Source: Burkholderiaceae bacterium
Lineage (GTDB): Bacteria; Pseudomonadota; Gammaproteobacteria; Burkholderiales; Burkholderiaceae_D
Reading direction: 5' to 3'
NCBI GenBank assembly: GCA_030157545.1
Contig: JAOAUN010000014.1
Span: 62,001 to 126,000 of the forward strand
DNA: 64,000 bases
Shown here in pieces: positions 1 through 8,481 of this stretch. The first letter of the stretch is position 1. Each line of letters opens with the position of its first letter. The position numbers and the translations under genes were made by a program. The notes under the pieces were generated by a model. It searched no databases. It had not been told where the DNA came from and saw only the letters and a list, made by a program, of their open reading frames with translations.

Positions 1-1677
1 CCACGTATCAAGATCCTGCAAAACGGCATGGCCGCTTCGGACTTATCGGCACTCTCGAATGATCATGCTGTTGCCAGCAGCTCGTCCAGCGCCACGCAAA
101 TTGAAATCCTGCGCGGCCCTGCTTCGCTGGCTTATGGTTCCGGCGCCATTGGCGGCCTCGTCAATATTGTCAATGGCCGCATTCCGGACACGCTGGTTGG
201 CCGTCCTACCGGTGAAATCGAACTGCGCCACAGTAGCGTCGACCAAGGCAATGGCATATCGGTAAACGCAGATGGCAGCAGCGGTAAAATCGGTTTGCAT
301 GCAGACGGCAATCTGTTGCGGGCAGATGATTATCGTGTGCCTTCGGGAGTACTGGCATCCTCTTTCAACCGCGAAAATAATGCGGGCTTTGGCGCATCGC
401 ATATCGGCAGCTGGGGCCATGCCGGGCTGTCAATCGGCACACTTAACAAACGCTACGGCATACCGACAGCAGAGCAGTCACAGATCGATCTGTCACAGAC
501 CCGGGTTGACTTTGACTCGCTGATCAAAGCGCCATGGCAAGGCATAGAGTCGCTGCGCATCAAACTGGCACACACAGACTACGCACATACCGAACTCAAC
601 AGCGCAGCGATTCCGCAGACCCGGTTCAACAGTCTCGCACTGGAATCCCGTGCAGAACTTGTCCATCAACCGCTGGCTGGATGGCGCGGCAAAGTCGGCC
701 TGCAAAACGAAGGCTCGCGAACCTCAGCACTGTCTGCGGATGCTAGCGTCAACATCTTGCCCTTGACCCGCTCCACCTCCATGGCCGGCTTTATCGTTGA
801 AGAAAAAGAATTCGGGCCACTGCTAGTCAATGCCGGCTTGCGCTATGAGTCCACGCAACGCACGCCAGAAGGCAATCTGGCACGCAGCTTCGGGCTTACC
901 TCATGGTCAGGCGGCGGGCTCTGGCGCTTTGCTTCCGGCTACGGCATTGGTGCGACCTATTCGGTTGCGCAACGTGCTCCGGCAAGCGAAGAGCTCTACT
1001 CGGCCGGTCCGCATGAAGCAACTGGCACCTTTGATATCGGCAACCCGAATTTCAAGAAAGAGACCTCGCACAACGTCGAACTGAGCCTGCAAAAAACCGC
1101 CGGCATTTGGCGCTGGAAAGGCAATCTCTTCCAGAACAAAGTACAAAATTTCATCTATGGCTCCTATGGCGGCAAGGTCGATGAAAGTGGTGTTAGCTGC
1201 CCCTGCACTGACGAAAGCTTCACCCTGCGCAACTGGGCGCAGCAGAATGCCACGCTAGTCGGTGCAGAAGCAGAACTCAGCTACAACGCCGGCAATGAAG
1301 GACTGTCATGGCGCGGTTTTGCCGACACCATGCGCGGCCGTCTCGATGGCAGCGACAACCTGCCGCTGCAACCGGCAGCGCGTATGGGCCTGAGCGCTGC
1401 CTATCAGCAAGGAGCCTGGCGCAGCAGCGCCAGCCTTATCCGCGCAGCGGCGCATGACCGCATCGCCGCCAGCAGCGGTGAAACGCCGACGGCGGGCTAT
1501 ACGCGACTTGATGCCAGCCTGACCTATACGCAGCGCTATGGCAGCACAGATGTCAGCTGGTTTGTACTTGGGAAAAATCTGCTTAATCAAGACATTCGTC
1601 TTTCCACTTCCCTCTTGAAAGACGTCGCGCCGGCAGCGGGACGCAATATCATTGTCGGGATACGCACCCGCTTTTGA
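1..1677 (+). CDS. TonB-dependent outer-membrane receptor (5' end missing)
   Basis: The reading frame is open from the first base of the window, so the gene starts upstream; an internal ATG at 28 is not the start. The visible N-terminal part is the end of a plug domain (IEILRGPASLAYGSGAIGGLVNI, here described by its ILRGP and GSGAIGG motifs, near codons 36-55). The remaining ~490 residues have the alternating pattern of beta-barrel strands and end in an aromatic residue (IRTRF), as outer-membrane barrels do. By family it imports a siderophore, cobalamin or other metal complex with TonB-ExbBD energy. A Cys pair (SCPC) lies in a probable extracellular loop. The substrate cannot be read from this fragment. 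No TonB system genes are next to it. Confidence 0.88.
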   Translation, partial: PRIKILQNGMAASDLSALSNDHAVASSSSSATQIEILRGPASLAYGSGAIGGLVNIVNGRIPDTLVGRPTGEIELRHSSVDQGNGISVNADGSSGKIGLHADGNLLRADDYRVPSGVLASSFNRENNAGFGASHIGSWGHAGLSIGTLNKRYGIPTAEQSQIDLSQTRVDFDSLIKAPWQGIESLRIKLAHTDYAHTELNSAAIPQTRFNSLALESRAELVHQPLAGWRGKVGLQNEGSRTSALSADASVNILPLTRSTSMAGFIVEEKEFGPLLVNAGLRYESTQRTPEGNLARSFGLTSWSGGGLWRFASGYGIGATYSVAQRAPASEELYSAGPHEATGTFDIGNPNFKKETSHNVELSLQKTAGIWRWKGNLFQNKVQNFIYGSYGGKVDESGVSCPCTDESFTLRNWAQQNATLVGAEAELSYNAGNEGLSWRGFADTMRGRLDGSDNLPLQPAARMGLSAAYQQGAWRSSASLIRAAAHDRIAASSGETPTAGYTRLDASLTYTQRYGSTDVSWFVLGKNLLNQDIRLSTSLLKDVAPAAGRNIIVGIRTRF

Positions 1678-1933
1678 CAATGGACTCTGCGCTTAACTAA
1701 AGCCTGTGCAGAGAAATACTGAATAAGCGAATCAGCAGCGACCTATAAGCGGCCAAGCAATAGTGCTTGCGAACACAGCCGGAATAACAACAGAAGATCG
1801 CTGCAGTTTGTTTGACAAATAACGGCCACCTAGTTGTAATTGACGAGCAGGTGCCGGCGCATGTTGCGACTGGCAAACCGAAAGAAAAGTAAAGCCTGCG
1901 TACTTCCCTTCATGCTGATACAACAGGCTGCTC
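1678..1933. other. Intergenic stretch, nothing recognised
   Basis: Between the receptor gene and the STAS-protein gene. I see a short imperfect hairpin (CTCTGC...GCAGAG, about 1684-1713) just after the receptor stop codon, but it has no T-run and is not a convincing terminator. No promoter is clear, and the minus-strand reading frame here is the tail of a shadow of the next gene. Confidence 0.5.
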
Positions 1934-3121
1934 GTGAAAATTCTCCAGCTATTTGGCAGAAATGCCAAGCGCCACATACACAATGGTAAAGATAACATTG
2001 CGGAGATTTTGCAGCCCAGCCCGGCAGCGCGCAACACAACGATGAAAATCGATGCGATTGAATCAGCCATGAGCGCTGAATTCAGCGCGAGCCAGGCAAG
2101 CCTTCTTTCAAACGTCGCCGAGTTCTCGCTGGCGCAATGCATAGAAGAAGCTGCTGTACTTTTTGCAAGTGGGCAGCCGGATGCTGCGCTGAATTTACTG
2201 ACCGACGCAACCAGCACTGCAGCAGCAGGGAGCGCGACGATTGCTGCAACAGAGCAAGAGCAGCTCGCCTGGTGGATGCAGTTCGATCTGTGTCAGGTAT
2301 GCGAGCAGCAGCCACGTTTTGAACAACTCGCAATTGCTTACGCCAAGCGCTTCGAAACCTCTCCGCCTCAGTGGAATGGCATGATGCCAAATCTCAACAA
2401 GCCTGATCGTACTGAATCCATCACTGCGCTCAGCTTTAGCGGAAAACTCAGCGGCAGCAGCCAGCTGCTGCTTGAGCGGCTGCGCAAACTCGGCGAACCG
2501 CATGCAAGAATTTGCCTGGAATTAGGCGCCATCAGCGAGATAGATAGCGAGGGATGCGCGCAACTGCACCAGATACTGCAAGACTGGCAGAACCGACAAT
2601 GCGAAATTACGCTGAAAGGTGCGCAAGGGCTGACAGATAAAATTCAAACCGTCATACAGATAGGACGACGCGATGCAAGTGATGCGCCGTGGCTGCTGCT
2701 CATTGAGCTATTGCGACTGATGAATGATTCGGCTGCCCATGAAGAAATGTGCATCGCGTATTGCATCACCTTTGAAGTATCGCCGCCAGCGTTCAATCCA
2801 CCGCTGGACAGCACCCGGAGTGCTTCGATCAAGGCCTGCGCCAATACAGCTACCCAGTTCAAACTGCCGGCTCTGATCGAGGCGCCGGTCGATTCGCTCT
2901 TGCAATCCATCGCGCAGGCCACATCTGGGCATTCGGTGATAGCGCTCGACTGCACGCAACTGGCCTGCGTTTATTTCACCGCTGCCGCACCGCTGATTGC
3001 CGGGCTGTTAAGGCTCGCTGATGGCAAACCGGTAGAATTGCAAAATACAAATTTCCTTGTATCCGTATTGCTGAGGCTGGTTGGATGCAAAAACTTGCAA
3101 ATCAGTACGCGCAAGTTATAA
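1934..3121 (+). CDS. STAS-domain protein with an internal duplication, function unknown
   Basis: A 395-residue soluble protein with no signal peptide. After a variable N-terminal region it has two copies of the same module. Each has a helical segment ending in a conserved phrase (FETSPPQW near residue 140, FEVSPPAF near 285) followed by an STAS-like alpha/beta unit (about 155-245 and 300-390). STAS domains act in anti-sigma antagonists and transporter regulation, but the partner here is unknown. The GTG start at 1934 was chosen because its N-terminus (MKILQLFGRN) resembles homologues I remember from Burkholderiales that begin with a short FFG/LFG motif; an ATG at 2042 is the alternative. The gene lies just upstream of hslVU in the same direction, 112 bases apart, so co-transcription is possible. 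Confidence 0.72.
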   Translation: MKILQLFGRNAKRHIHNGKDNIAEILQPSPAARNTTMKIDAIESAMSAEFSASQASLLSNVAEFSLAQCIEEAAVLFASGQPDAALNLLTDATSTAAAGSATIAATEQEQLAWWMQFDLCQVCEQQPRFEQLAIAYAKRFETSPPQWNGMMPNLNKPDRTESITALSFSGKLSGSSQLLLERLRKLGEPHARICLELGAISEIDSEGCAQLHQILQDWQNRQCEITLKGAQGLTDKIQTVIQIGRRDASDAPWLLLIELLRLMNDSAAHEEMCIAYCITFEVSPPAFNPPLDSTRSASIKACANTATQFKLPALIEAPVDSLLQSIAQATSGHSVIALDCTQLACVYFTAAAPLIAGLLRLADGKPVELQNTNFLVSVLLRLVGCKNLQISTRKL

Positions 3122-3233
3122 AAATCATTTTGTATGTACGGGTATGTCCGGCACTGGCGCAGGAATTTTTTAGTGCGGGTACGGGGTCTGAATTCAACAT
3201 CATTTTTCAAGCTCACGGATGAGCGAGGCACGC

Positions 3234-3770
3234 ATGGAACAATTTCACGGCACTACCATTTTGTCTGTACGACGCGGCAATACTGTTGCCATCGGTGGCG
3301 ACGGGCAAGTCACCCTTGGCAACATCGTCATGAAAGGCACAGCGCGCAAAGTACGCAAGCTCTTCCACGGCAAAGTACTGGCCGGCTTCGCCGGCGGCAC
3401 GGCCGATGCCTTTACGCTGCTGGATCGTTTCGAAGCCAAGCTCGAAGCGCATCAAGGCAATCTGATGCGTGCCTCGGTTGAGCTCGCCAAGGACTGGCGC
3501 ACTGATCGCGTGCTACGCCGGCTCGAAGCCATGCTGCTGGTGGCGGACCGCGAATCCACGCTGATCATCACTGGCAATGGGGATGTGCTGGAGCCGGAAG
3601 ATGGCGTCGGCGCAATCGGCTCCGGCGGCAGCTATGCGCAATCTGCCGCCAAGGCGTTACAGGAAAACACCGAATTGTCGCCGGCAGATATTGTCAAAAA
3701 AGCGCTGACTATCGCTGCCCAACTCTGTATTTATACCAACATGTCGCACACTATCGAAAGCCTGGAGTAA
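3234..3770 (+). CDS. hslV: ATP-dependent protease subunit HslV
   Basis: Proteasome-beta-like peptidase of the HslVU (ClpQY) complex, which degrades damaged and regulatory cytoplasmic proteins. The motif TTILSVRRG holds the N-terminal nucleophile threonine; it follows a six-residue propeptide MEQFHG, so Thr7 becomes Thr1 after processing. GDGQVTLG and GSGGSYA are also family motifs. An upstream in-frame ATG at 3219 exists, but the start at 3234 has a GAGG-like ribosome site at a good distance and matches known beta-proteobacterial HslV proteins. The length of 178 residues is normal. hslU follows after 18 bases. Confidence 0.95.
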   Translation: MEQFHGTTILSVRRGNTVAIGGDGQVTLGNIVMKGTARKVRKLFHGKVLAGFAGGTADAFTLLDRFEAKLEAHQGNLMRASVELAKDWRTDRVLRRLEAMLLVADRESTLIITGNGDVLEPEDGVGAIGSGGSYAQSAAKALQENTELSPADIVKKALTIAAQLCIYTNMSHTIESLE

Positions 3771-3788
3771 CAGGCATAACCACTTACC

Positions 3789-5129
3789 ATGAACCTCACA
3801 CCGCAAGAGATCGTTACCGAACTTGATAAACATGTTGTTGGTCAGGCGCGTGCCAAACGCGCCGTTGCCATCGCACTGCGCAATCGCTGGCGTCGCCAGC
3901 AAGTGCCCGATCCGCTACGCCATGAAATCACGCCAAAAAACATCTTGATGATCGGCCCGACTGGCGTTGGCAAGACTGAAATCGCGCGTCGCCTCGCCAA
4001 GCTGGCCGATGCGCCGTTCATCAAAATCGAAGCGACCAAATTTACCGAAGTCGGCTATGTCGGTCGTGATGTCGACACCATTATTCGCGACCTCATCGAA
4101 ATCGGCATCAAGCAGACGCGCGAGCTTGAAATGCGCAAAGTCCGCAGCCGCGCCGAAGACGCCGCCGAAGAGCGGGTGCTCGACATCCTGGTGCCGCCGG
4201 CGCGCGATTTCGGTTTCGCCAGCGCCCAAGCCGATGAGGAATCCAAGGCCGGCAACACGGCGCGCCAGACTTTTCGCAAACGCTTGCGTGAAGGCGGCTT
4301 GAACGACCGCGAAATCGAGATTGAAATTGCCGAGCCGCGTGCGCAAATGGAAATCATGGCGCCACCGGGCATGGAAGAAATGACGGAGCAGATCAAGTCC
4401 ATGTTCTCCGGCATGGGCGCAGGCAAAAAGAAAGTGCGCAAGCTGAAAATTGCCGACGCACTCAAAATGCTCGCTGACGAAGAAGCTGCGCGACTGGTTA
4501 ATGAAGACGAGCTCAAACAAATGGCGATCACCAATGTCGAGCAGAACGGCATTGTTTTTCTCGACGAAATAGACAAGATCGCCTCGCGCTCGAACGTGAA
4601 CGGCGCCGATGTTTCGCGCGCCGGCGTGCAGCGTGACTTGCTGCCGCTGGTCGAAGGCACGACCGTCAATACCAAATACGGCATGGTCAAAACCGACCAT
4701 ATCCTCTTCATTGCATCCGGTGCTTTTCATCTGGCCAAGCCATCGGACCTGATCCCTGAATTGCAGGGTCGCTTTCCAATCCGGGTCGAACTCGAGTCGC
4801 TGGCCATTGCCGATTTTGAACGCATACTGACAGCAACCGATGCCTGCCTGACGGTACAGTATCAGGCGCTGCTGGCAACCGAGAACGTGCAGGTTGAATT
4901 CGCTGATGACGGCATACGCCGGCTGGCTGAAATCGCTTTTTCGGTGAATGAAAAAACCGAAAATATCGGCGCACGCCGGCTCTATACGGTCATGGAAAAA
5001 TTGCTCGAAGAAGTCTCGTTTGCAGCCGGCACCGAAGCCGAGCAAAAAGTGATGATCAATGCGGCATACGTCGACGACAAACTGGGGGCTCTTGCCGTCA
5101 ACGAGGATTTGTCGCGCTACGTGCTGTAG
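3789..5129 (+). CDS. hslU: ATP-dependent protease ATPase subunit HslU
   Basis: AAA+ unfoldase that feeds substrates to HslV. The Walker A motif GPTGVGKT is at residues 56-63, the Walker B sequence VFLDEIDK is near 256-263, and a sensor-2-type sequence (IGARRLYT) is near 395-402. The I-domain lies between the Walker motifs (about 110-240). The C-terminus DLSRYVL is the tail that docks into HslV pockets. The length of 446 residues is typical. The last 32 bases overlap the 3' end of the convergent gspC-like gene. No strong sigma-32 promoter could be recognised upstream of hslV. Confidence 0.96.
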   Translation: MNLTPQEIVTELDKHVVGQARAKRAVAIALRNRWRRQQVPDPLRHEITPKNILMIGPTGVGKTEIARRLAKLADAPFIKIEATKFTEVGYVGRDVDTIIRDLIEIGIKQTRELEMRKVRSRAEDAAEERVLDILVPPARDFGFASAQADEESKAGNTARQTFRKRLREGGLNDREIEIEIAEPRAQMEIMAPPGMEEMTEQIKSMFSGMGAGKKKVRKLKIADALKMLADEEAARLVNEDELKQMAITNVEQNGIVFLDEIDKIASRSNVNGADVSRAGVQRDLLPLVEGTTVNTKYGMVKTDHILFIASGAFHLAKPSDLIPELQGRFPIRVELESLAIADFERILTATDACLTVQYQALLATENVQVEFADDGIRRLAEIAFSVNEKTENIGARRLYTVMEKLLEEVSFAAGTEAEQKVMINAAYVDDKLGALAVNEDLSRYVL

Positions 5130-5748
5130 ACGGTGCAGGACCCGACGCACCCGATGCATTCAGACCCGGATTAGCGGGCGGCGCAGACTGATCCTGTGCC
5201 GCCGGCTGCGGCTGTTGAGGCTGCTGCTCAGGCGGCGCTGCCGATGGAGCAGGCTGCTGATTCGGCGCTGGCGCATTATTGCCTTGTTGATTTGCCGGCT
5301 GCAGTGGCTGGCCGGTATTAGCGTTGAGATTGGCCGCACTGGCTGGCGTCGGCGCAAACGCCGGCAAGCTGACTTCACGACTGACACCGTGGTCATCCAA
5401 TATCACATGGCGCGGATGAATTTCCTTCACTTTCACGCCGACCATCACCTCTGAAGACTCTTTCACATATTTCGGTGGCTCATTACCGACGACCAGAATC
5501 GCCTCACTATCTGCTTTCCTGCCAGCATGGATCACGCCGCGCAGACTCATGTTTGCCATCGTATTGGCCTGCCCTTTAGCGCCAAATAAATTTTCTGCCG
5601 CCGTGATTGGCGCGATCTTGCGCTCTGCTTGCGGCGGTGCGCTAACGGCGCGCGGCGCCGGTGCGAATAACTGCAGGGCCCAGTACGCCAGCGATGCGCA
5701 CAAGCCTAAAAATAAAACGAAAGCGACTAGCAACGGAAGGCGCTTCAT
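5098..5748 (-). CDS. gspC: Type II secretion system protein C, short form
   Basis: Inner-membrane component that links the inner-membrane platform to the secretin. One membrane segment is at residues 5-30, followed by a homology-region domain (about 45-130) with the phrase LRGVIHAG typical of GspC/PilP-like proteins. The C-terminal third (about 140-216) is rich in Pro, Gln and Asn instead of the PDZ or coiled-coil domain many GspC proteins carry. It is the last gene of the T2SS operon, two bases after gspF, an unusual place because gspC often leads the operon. The 3' end overlaps hslU convergently by 32 bases. Family assignment rests on context plus the homology-region motif. Confidence 0.75.
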   Translation of the reverse strand: MKRLPLLVAFVLFLGLCASLAYWALQLFAPAPRAVSAPPQAERKIAPITAAENLFGAKGQANTMANMSLRGVIHAGRKADSEAILVVGNEPPKYVKESSEVMVGVKVKEIHPRHVILDDHGVSREVSLPAFAPTPASAANLNANTGQPLQPANQQGNNAPAPNQQPAPSAAPPEQQPQQPQPAAQDQSAPPANPGLNASGASGPAPSTARSATNPR

Positions 5749-5750
5749 CG

Positions 5751-6971
5751 TCAGCGCACCAGCTGATTGATTTCAATAATCGGCATCAATACTGCGAGCA
5801 CAATCAGCAACACCACCACACCCATCGCGAGAATCAGAGCTGGTTCCAGTAGGCCAGCGATCGTCATTGCCCGCCGCTCCAGATCCTGCTCCTGCACATT
5901 GGCGGCGCGCTCCAGCATCGCTGGCAATTCGCCGGTAAATTCACCGGCGCGAATCATATGAATCAGCATTGGCGGAAAATGCTTATGAACTGACAAGGCG
6001 CGCGCCAGGCTCGCACCTTCGCGCACGCTGTTACTTGCCTCCTCGACTTGCCGGCGCATGGCGACATTCGACAAAGTATCGCGGCTGGTTTGCAAGGCAC
6101 GCAAGATAGGCACGCCCGAACTGGTCGTAATCGCCAGCGTGCTCGCGAAGCGCGCCGTATTCAGACTGCGTTCAAAACGGCCATACAGTGGCGCAGTCAG
6201 CAGCCAGCTATGCCAGCGCAATTTGATTGCCGGGTCTTTCAAGGCGCTGTGCCAAGCGTAAAAAAGTGCTGCCACCAGCAGCGCTACCAGCCAACCCCAA
6301 TGACGCACGAAACCGGAAAGCGCCAGCATCGCCACAGTGAGAAACGGTAACTGCTGCTTGGTATTGGCAAACACCGACACAATTTGCGGCACCACATACG
6401 TCAGCAAAAAAATGACGATGGCAAACGCGACGACGGTGACGATGGCAGGGTAGGTAAACGCCAGTCTGACTTTCTGCACCAGCGCATTGCGCCGCTCGAT
6501 ATAGTCGGCCAGCCGCCCGAGCACGCCGGCAAGCTGGCCGATCTGCTCACCTGATGCAACCAGCGCGCGATAAATATCGGCGAAGTCCCGCGGATGCTGC
6601 GCCAGTGCATCCGACAGCGAGACACCGCCCATCACCTCGGCGCGGATTGATGCGATCAGGTCGCGCATGTAAACGCGCTCGGCTTGTTCCATCAATGCAG
6701 AGAACGCCTGCTCCAGCGGCAAGTTCGCTTCCAGCAAAGAAGCGAGCTGGCGCGTGAACAACGCGAGTTCAACGGTCGACAATTTGTCGCCAAAGCGGCG
6801 CGCGCGCACCTTGCCGGCCGCATCGATTTGCCCGGTAATGGCATCAATAACCAGTGGCACCAGTCCGCGTGCGCGCAAATCCGAGCGCGCAGCACGCGGG
6901 CTATCGGCGTGTACGATGCCTTTGCTGGCTGTGCCGCCAGCGTCAACGGCTTCATAGCGAAATGCAGGCAT
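5751..6971 (-). CDS. gspF: Type II secretion inner-membrane platform protein GspF
   Basis: Polytopic platform protein that couples the GspE ATPase to pseudopilus assembly. Two T2SSF domains are visible, about residues 70-195 and 270-395. Hydrophobic segments are near 170-195, 220-240 and 380-400. The N-terminus begins with the usual pattern MPAFRYEAVDAGG, which fixes the start. The length of 406 residues is normal. It lies 2 bases downstream of gspE in the same operon. Confidence 0.96.
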   Translation of the reverse strand: MPAFRYEAVDAGGTASKGIVHADSPRAARSDLRARGLVPLVIDAITGQIDAAGKVRARRFGDKLSTVELALFTRQLASLLEANLPLEQAFSALMEQAERVYMRDLIASIRAEVMGGVSLSDALAQHPRDFADIYRALVASGEQIGQLAGVLGRLADYIERRNALVQKVRLAFTYPAIVTVVAFAIVIFLLTYVVPQIVSVFANTKQQLPFLTVAMLALSGFVRHWGWLVALLVAALFYAWHSALKDPAIKLRWHSWLLTAPLYGRFERSLNTARFASTLAITTSSGVPILRALQTSRDTLSNVAMRRQVEEASNSVREGASLARALSVHKHFPPMLIHMIRAGEFTGELPAMLERAANVQEQDLERRAMTIAGLLEPALILAMGVVVLLIVLAVLMPIIEINQLVR

Positions 6972-6973
6972 TG

Positions 6974-8452
6974 TTATTCCTTCGTCACCCGCACCAACTC
7001 AGACCGACTAGTCGTTCCATCAGCCAACCAGCGCTCGCCGTCTTCACGCATTGTCAGCATGCCGTCGTGTTGTGCAGTTGCGCGTATGTCTGCTTCGGAC
7101 GCCTGGTTATGAATCTGTGCGCGGATCTGGTCCGTTGTCAGCAGCAATTCATAAATGCCGACGCGGCCGTGATAACCGGTGTGGCCGCATTTGTCGCAAC
7201 CCACTTCCTGCCAGCCTTCGCCATCCGGCCGGCGGCAATGCACGCACAGCTTTCGCACCAGCCGCTGCGCTGCCACGCCAAGTAAAGACGACGACAACAA
7301 GAACGGCTCTATGCCCATATCGAGCAGCCTTGTGACTGCCGCAGCGGCATCGTTCGTATGCAAGGTCGCGAGTACCAGATGTCCTGTCAGCGAGGCTTGC
7401 ACGGCAATTTGCGCGGTTTCCAGATCGCGTATTTCACCAATCATGATCACGTCCGGGTCCTGCCGCAAAATGGCGCGCAAGGCTTTGGCAAAACTCATCT
7501 CTATACGCGGATTGACTTGGGTCTGACCGACACCGGCGAGCTCGTATTCGATAGGATCTTCCACCGTCAGGATATTGGTGCTGGCCGCATTCAGCCGTGA
7601 CAGGGCTGCGTACAGGGTAGTCGTCTTGCCGGAGCCGGTAGGCCCGGTCACCAATACAATCCCGTGTGGTTGTGCAATAAGGTGATCAAACTGCCCGAGT
7701 GTTTTTTCCTGCATGCCAAGCTGCTGCAAGTCGAGCCGGCCGCCTTCCTTGTCGAGCAACCTGAGTACTGCGCGTTCGCCATGCCCTGTTGGCAAAGTAG
7801 AGACACGCACGTCGACCGGCTTGCCGCCAACGCGCAATGTAATGCGGCCGTCTTGCGGCAGGCGTTTTTCGGCAATGTCGAGTTGCGACATGATTTTGAT
7901 GCGCGAGATCAGCGACGCATGAATCGCTTTTTTCGGTCGCACGATATCGCGCAGGCGGCCATCAATACGAAAGCGCACCACGGAGATTTGCTCGAAAGGC
8001 TCGATGTGAATATCGGATGCGCCTTCGCGCAAGGCCTGTGTCAATAGTGCATTGATCATGCGGATGACAGGCGCATCATCGGCGGATTCGAGCAAGTCTT
8101 CGATTGCCGGCATTTCCTGCATCACACGCGCCAGGTCCAGGTCGGACTCATATTCGTCGATCACTTGCGCCGCATCGCCGCCGGTACCAGCATAAGCTTT
8201 TGCAATCGCGCTTTCGAGTTCTTCCCGTGGCAACACGGTCAGCCGCACGCGCCCATAGCGGCGGCTTATTTCCGCCACTGCTGTTGGTGCAGTCGCATCT
8301 GAGACCCACAAATCGACTGCATCATCGTCACTGTCGGCAGCCTGCGCCAGCACGGCAAAGTCGCGCGCGAAACTGAACGGCAGCAGGCGCGGGTCTAGCA
8401 TGCGACTCGTCGCTAACTGTGTTTTAGAAAAGGTGCTGATGTTTATGCTCAT
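6974..8452 (-). CDS. gspE: Type II secretion ATPase GspE
   Basis: Cytoplasmic traffic ATPase powering pseudopilus assembly. The Walker A motif GPTGSGKTTT is near residue 270, followed by an Asp box and the GEIRDLETA-type Walker B/His region. A tetracysteine zinc site (CVHC...CDKC) lies near the C-terminus. The N-terminal domain with LPFSFARDF matches GspE N-terminal domains. I chose the ATG at 8452. A TTG at 8485 overlapping the gspD stop, or an internal ATG before LDPRLLPF, are possible alternatives because no strong ribosome site decides. The gene lies between gspD and gspF. Confidence 0.94.
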   Translation of the reverse strand: MSINISTFSKTQLATSRMLDPRLLPFSFARDFAVLAQAADSDDDAVDLWVSDATAPTAVAEISRRYGRVRLTVLPREELESAIAKAYAGTGGDAAQVIDEYESDLDLARVMQEMPAIEDLLESADDAPVIRMINALLTQALREGASDIHIEPFEQISVVRFRIDGRLRDIVRPKKAIHASLISRIKIMSQLDIAEKRLPQDGRITLRVGGKPVDVRVSTLPTGHGERAVLRLLDKEGGRLDLQQLGMQEKTLGQFDHLIAQPHGIVLVTGPTGSGKTTTLYAALSRLNAASTNILTVEDPIEYELAGVGQTQVNPRIEMSFAKALRAILRQDPDVIMIGEIRDLETAQIAVQASLTGHLVLATLHTNDAAAAVTRLLDMGIEPFLLSSSLLGVAAQRLVRKLCVHCRRPDGEGWQEVGCDKCGHTGYHGRVGIYELLLTTDQIRAQIHNQASEADIRATAQHDGMLTMREDGERWLADGTTSRSELVRVTKE

Positions 8453-8481
8453 GATTGGTCTTATCGATGGTTCAACGTGAA

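Noticed and set aside
1732..2217. 161-codon open frame on the minus strand
   Set aside because: Mostly opposite the STAS gene; hydrophobic-looking but without a good start or family. Judged a shadow.
3122..3233. Sigma-32 heat-shock promoter for hslVU
   Set aside because: No convincing CTTGAA and CCCCAT pair at correct spacing was found in this gap; hslVU may be transcribed from another promoter or from upstream of the STAS gene.
3915..5159. 414-codon open frame on the minus strand
   Set aside because: It lies wholly opposite hslU, which is certain by its AAA+ motifs. The translation is rich in His, Asp and Phe with no recognisable domain, as expected for an antisense shadow.
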